Assembly (NCBI GenBank): GCA_030613165.1
Contig: JAUWMN010000092.1
Location: 1 to 6,774, forward strand
DNA length: 6,774 nucleotides
From: Desulfobacterales bacterium
GTDB taxonomy: Bacteria; Desulfobacterota; Desulfobacteria; Desulfobacterales; C00003106
Reading direction: 5' to 3'
Below, piece after piece: positions 5,468-6,774 of this stretch. The position numbers and the translations under genes are program-made. The notes below the pieces were generated by a model that saw only the letters and a list, made by a program, of their open reading frames with translations, searched no databases and was not told the origin of the DNA. Position 1 is the stretch's first letter, and each line of letters opens with the position of its first letter.

Positions 5468-6774
5468 TTCTTACTTTCCCTTTTTCGGAACATGACACGA
5501 ATAGGAGTCTTGCCAAGGCCTGACTTTGCCCTGAGTTGGTTTATAATATATCTCTTATAAGAAGCAGGGAGCCCGTCCGGTGTATTAACAAAACAGACAA
5601 ATGTTGGCGGCCTGACCCTGATCTGTGTCGCGTAATAGCATTTAACAACGCGGCCTTTATGACGCGGGGGAGGTTGTGAATCAAAAATCTCTCGGAACAT
5701 TTTGTTCAAGGGAGAGGTTCCTATTCGGACATTATATTGTTCATATATTTCGTTTGCAAGATCGAATAGCTTAAACACCCGTTTTCCCGTAAGGGCTGAT
5801 GTGGTCAAAACCGGCGCAAAGGTTAAAAATTTGAACCGTTCCCTGACCAGATTTACATAGCTTAAAACGGCATCAGATACATTGGGTGCGAGATCCCACT
5901 TGTTCAGGACAATTATGCAACCCCTGCCACGTTCCGCGATATAGCTGGCGATAGCGATATCCTGGTCCACAATACCTGCTGATGCATCGATCATAAGGAT
6001 CGCGATATGACATCTGTCAAGGGCCTTTAGCGCCTTAATGATCGAAATTTTGTCCAACTTCTGACTAGTTGCTTTTTTCCTGCGTATGCCTGCTGTATCT
6101 ATTAATTGATAGCATTTGTTATTGATATTAAAAAGAGTGTCTACAGCGTCTCGCGTAGTACCGGGAATATCGCTGACCAAAAGACGGTTGGAATCAAGTA
6201 TGCGGTTGATCAGTGAGGACTTCCCCGCGTTAGGGCGGCCCAATACAGCCAGACGGATTATTCCTTCCGGTTCTTTGGGTTCTTCTTCCTGGGGAAGTAT
6301 CTCTGTCAGCGCGTCCATCACGTCGCTTACACCGGCGCCATGAGTGGCGGAAATCGGATAGAGCTTATCCACTCCCAGTTTATAAAAATCAGAGAGCATT
6401 GTCTTATGTTTGGGGTCGTCTATTTTATTGACTACGTAAAAGGTAGGCTTAGACACACGACGTAGACGTTCGGCAATGGTTATGTCTACCGGTGTAAGTC
6501 CCTCTTTCCCGTTTAACATAAATAGCACGGCATCAGCCTCTTGCATTGCCGAAAATATCTGGTCCCGAATTATGTCCGCAAACGGGTCCTCGTCAAATTC
6601 GGAAAATCCGCCGGTATCAACGAGTGTGAAATACTTCCCATTCCACTCGGCCTCCGCGTAAATCCTGTCACGGGTTACTCCCGCAAAATCGTCTATCAGG
6701 GCCTTTCGGGAACGGATGATACGATTGAAAAGGGTTGATTTCCCTACATTGGGTCGACCTGTGATGACAACATA
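5464..6774 (-). CDS. der: Der (EngA), tandem-GTPase ribosome assembly factor, 5' end outside window
   Basis: GTPase needed for maturation of the 50S ribosomal subunit. The reading frame stays open to the right edge, giving about 437 visible residues; only a few N-terminal residues should be missing, since visible residue 1 begins YVVITGRPNVGKS. Counting from the edge, GTPase 1 has GRPNVGKS (6-13), AGVTRD (31-36), DTGG (53-56), NKID (116-119) and SATH (about 142-145). GTPase 2 has GRPNAGKS (179-186), DIPGTTRD (202-209), DTAG (226-229), NKWD (291-294) and TSAL (325-328). The C-terminal KH-like domain (about 350-434) carries YYATQIRVRPPTFVCFVN and ends in the basic RKRESKK. An internal Met codon at 6546 is not the start, because GTPase 1 motifs lie upstream in the same frame. 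The stop overlaps the cheR start. Confidence 0.98.
   Translation of the reverse strand, partial: YVVITGRPNVGKSTLFNRIIRSRKALIDDFAGVTRDRIYAEAEWNGKYFTLVDTGGFSEFDEDPFADIIRDQIFSAMQEADAVLFMLNGKEGLTPVDITIAERLRRVSKPTFYVVNKIDDPKHKTMLSDFYKLGVDKLYPISATHGAGVSDVMDALTEILPQEEEPKEPEGIIRLAVLGRPNAGKSSLINRILDSNRLLVSDIPGTTRDAVDTLFNINNKCYQLIDTAGIRRKKATSQKLDKISIIKALKALDRCHIAILMIDASAGIVDQDIAIASYIAERGRGCIIVLNKWDLAPNVSDAVLSYVNLVRERFKFLTFAPVLTTSALTGKRVFKLFDLANEIYEQYNVRIGTSPLNKMFREIFDSQPPPRHKGRVVKCYYATQIRVRPPTFVCFVNTPDGLPASYKRYIINQLRAKSGLGKTPIRVMFRKRESKK

Noticed and set aside
6544..6546. ATG at 6546 as the start of der
   Set aside because: The first GTPase's G1 to G3 motifs are encoded upstream in the same frame up to the window edge.

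Overview
The window looks like chromosomal DNA of a Gram-negative bacterium. The likeliest group is Desulfobacterota (the old Deltaproteobacteria). That guess rests on the style of the proteins, the scattered chemotaxis genes and the two AAAG-rich intergenic repeats; no marker gene proves it. All genes are housekeeping or common accessory families. I found no phage, insertion sequence, CRISPR array, tRNA, rRNA or recognisable riboswitch, and no convincing new multi-gene system.

Layout. Bases 1-1746 (+ strand) carry the end of a metal-chelate/vitamin ABC importer: a FecCD/BtuC-type permease cut by the left edge, then its FecE/BtuD-type ATPase. A short repeat-like spacer separates them. Convergent with the ATPase, and overlapping its last 17 bases, is a minus-strand gene (1730-2524) for a stand-alone protein of two receiver domains. 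Its first receiver has lost the phosphorylatable Asp, and its second is very like CheY. A divergent promoter region (2525-2647) separates it from uvrC (2648-4477, + strand), which encodes a complete excinuclease subunit C. A 147-base intergenic region (4478-4624) is filled with short AAAG-type repeats arranged as a 26-bp perfect inverted repeat. Beyond it, on the minus strand, is a pair read from the right: der (engA), cut by the right edge, followed by cheR, with a 4-base GTGA overlap.

How the genes relate. The two ABC genes work together: the permease forms the inner-membrane channel and the ATPase powers it, and the binding-protein gene is presumably outside the window. CheR and the CheY-like double receiver belong to the same broad process, chemotaxis or chemosensory signalling, but they lie in separate transcription units with uvrC between them. 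UvrC (nucleotide excision repair) and Der (50S ribosome assembly) are housekeeping proteins.

The most notable points are the degenerate-plus-active double receiver, the der-cheR coupling, and two intergenic elements that share the same TCACCG-(Y-AAAG)n-TTAAGG plan.
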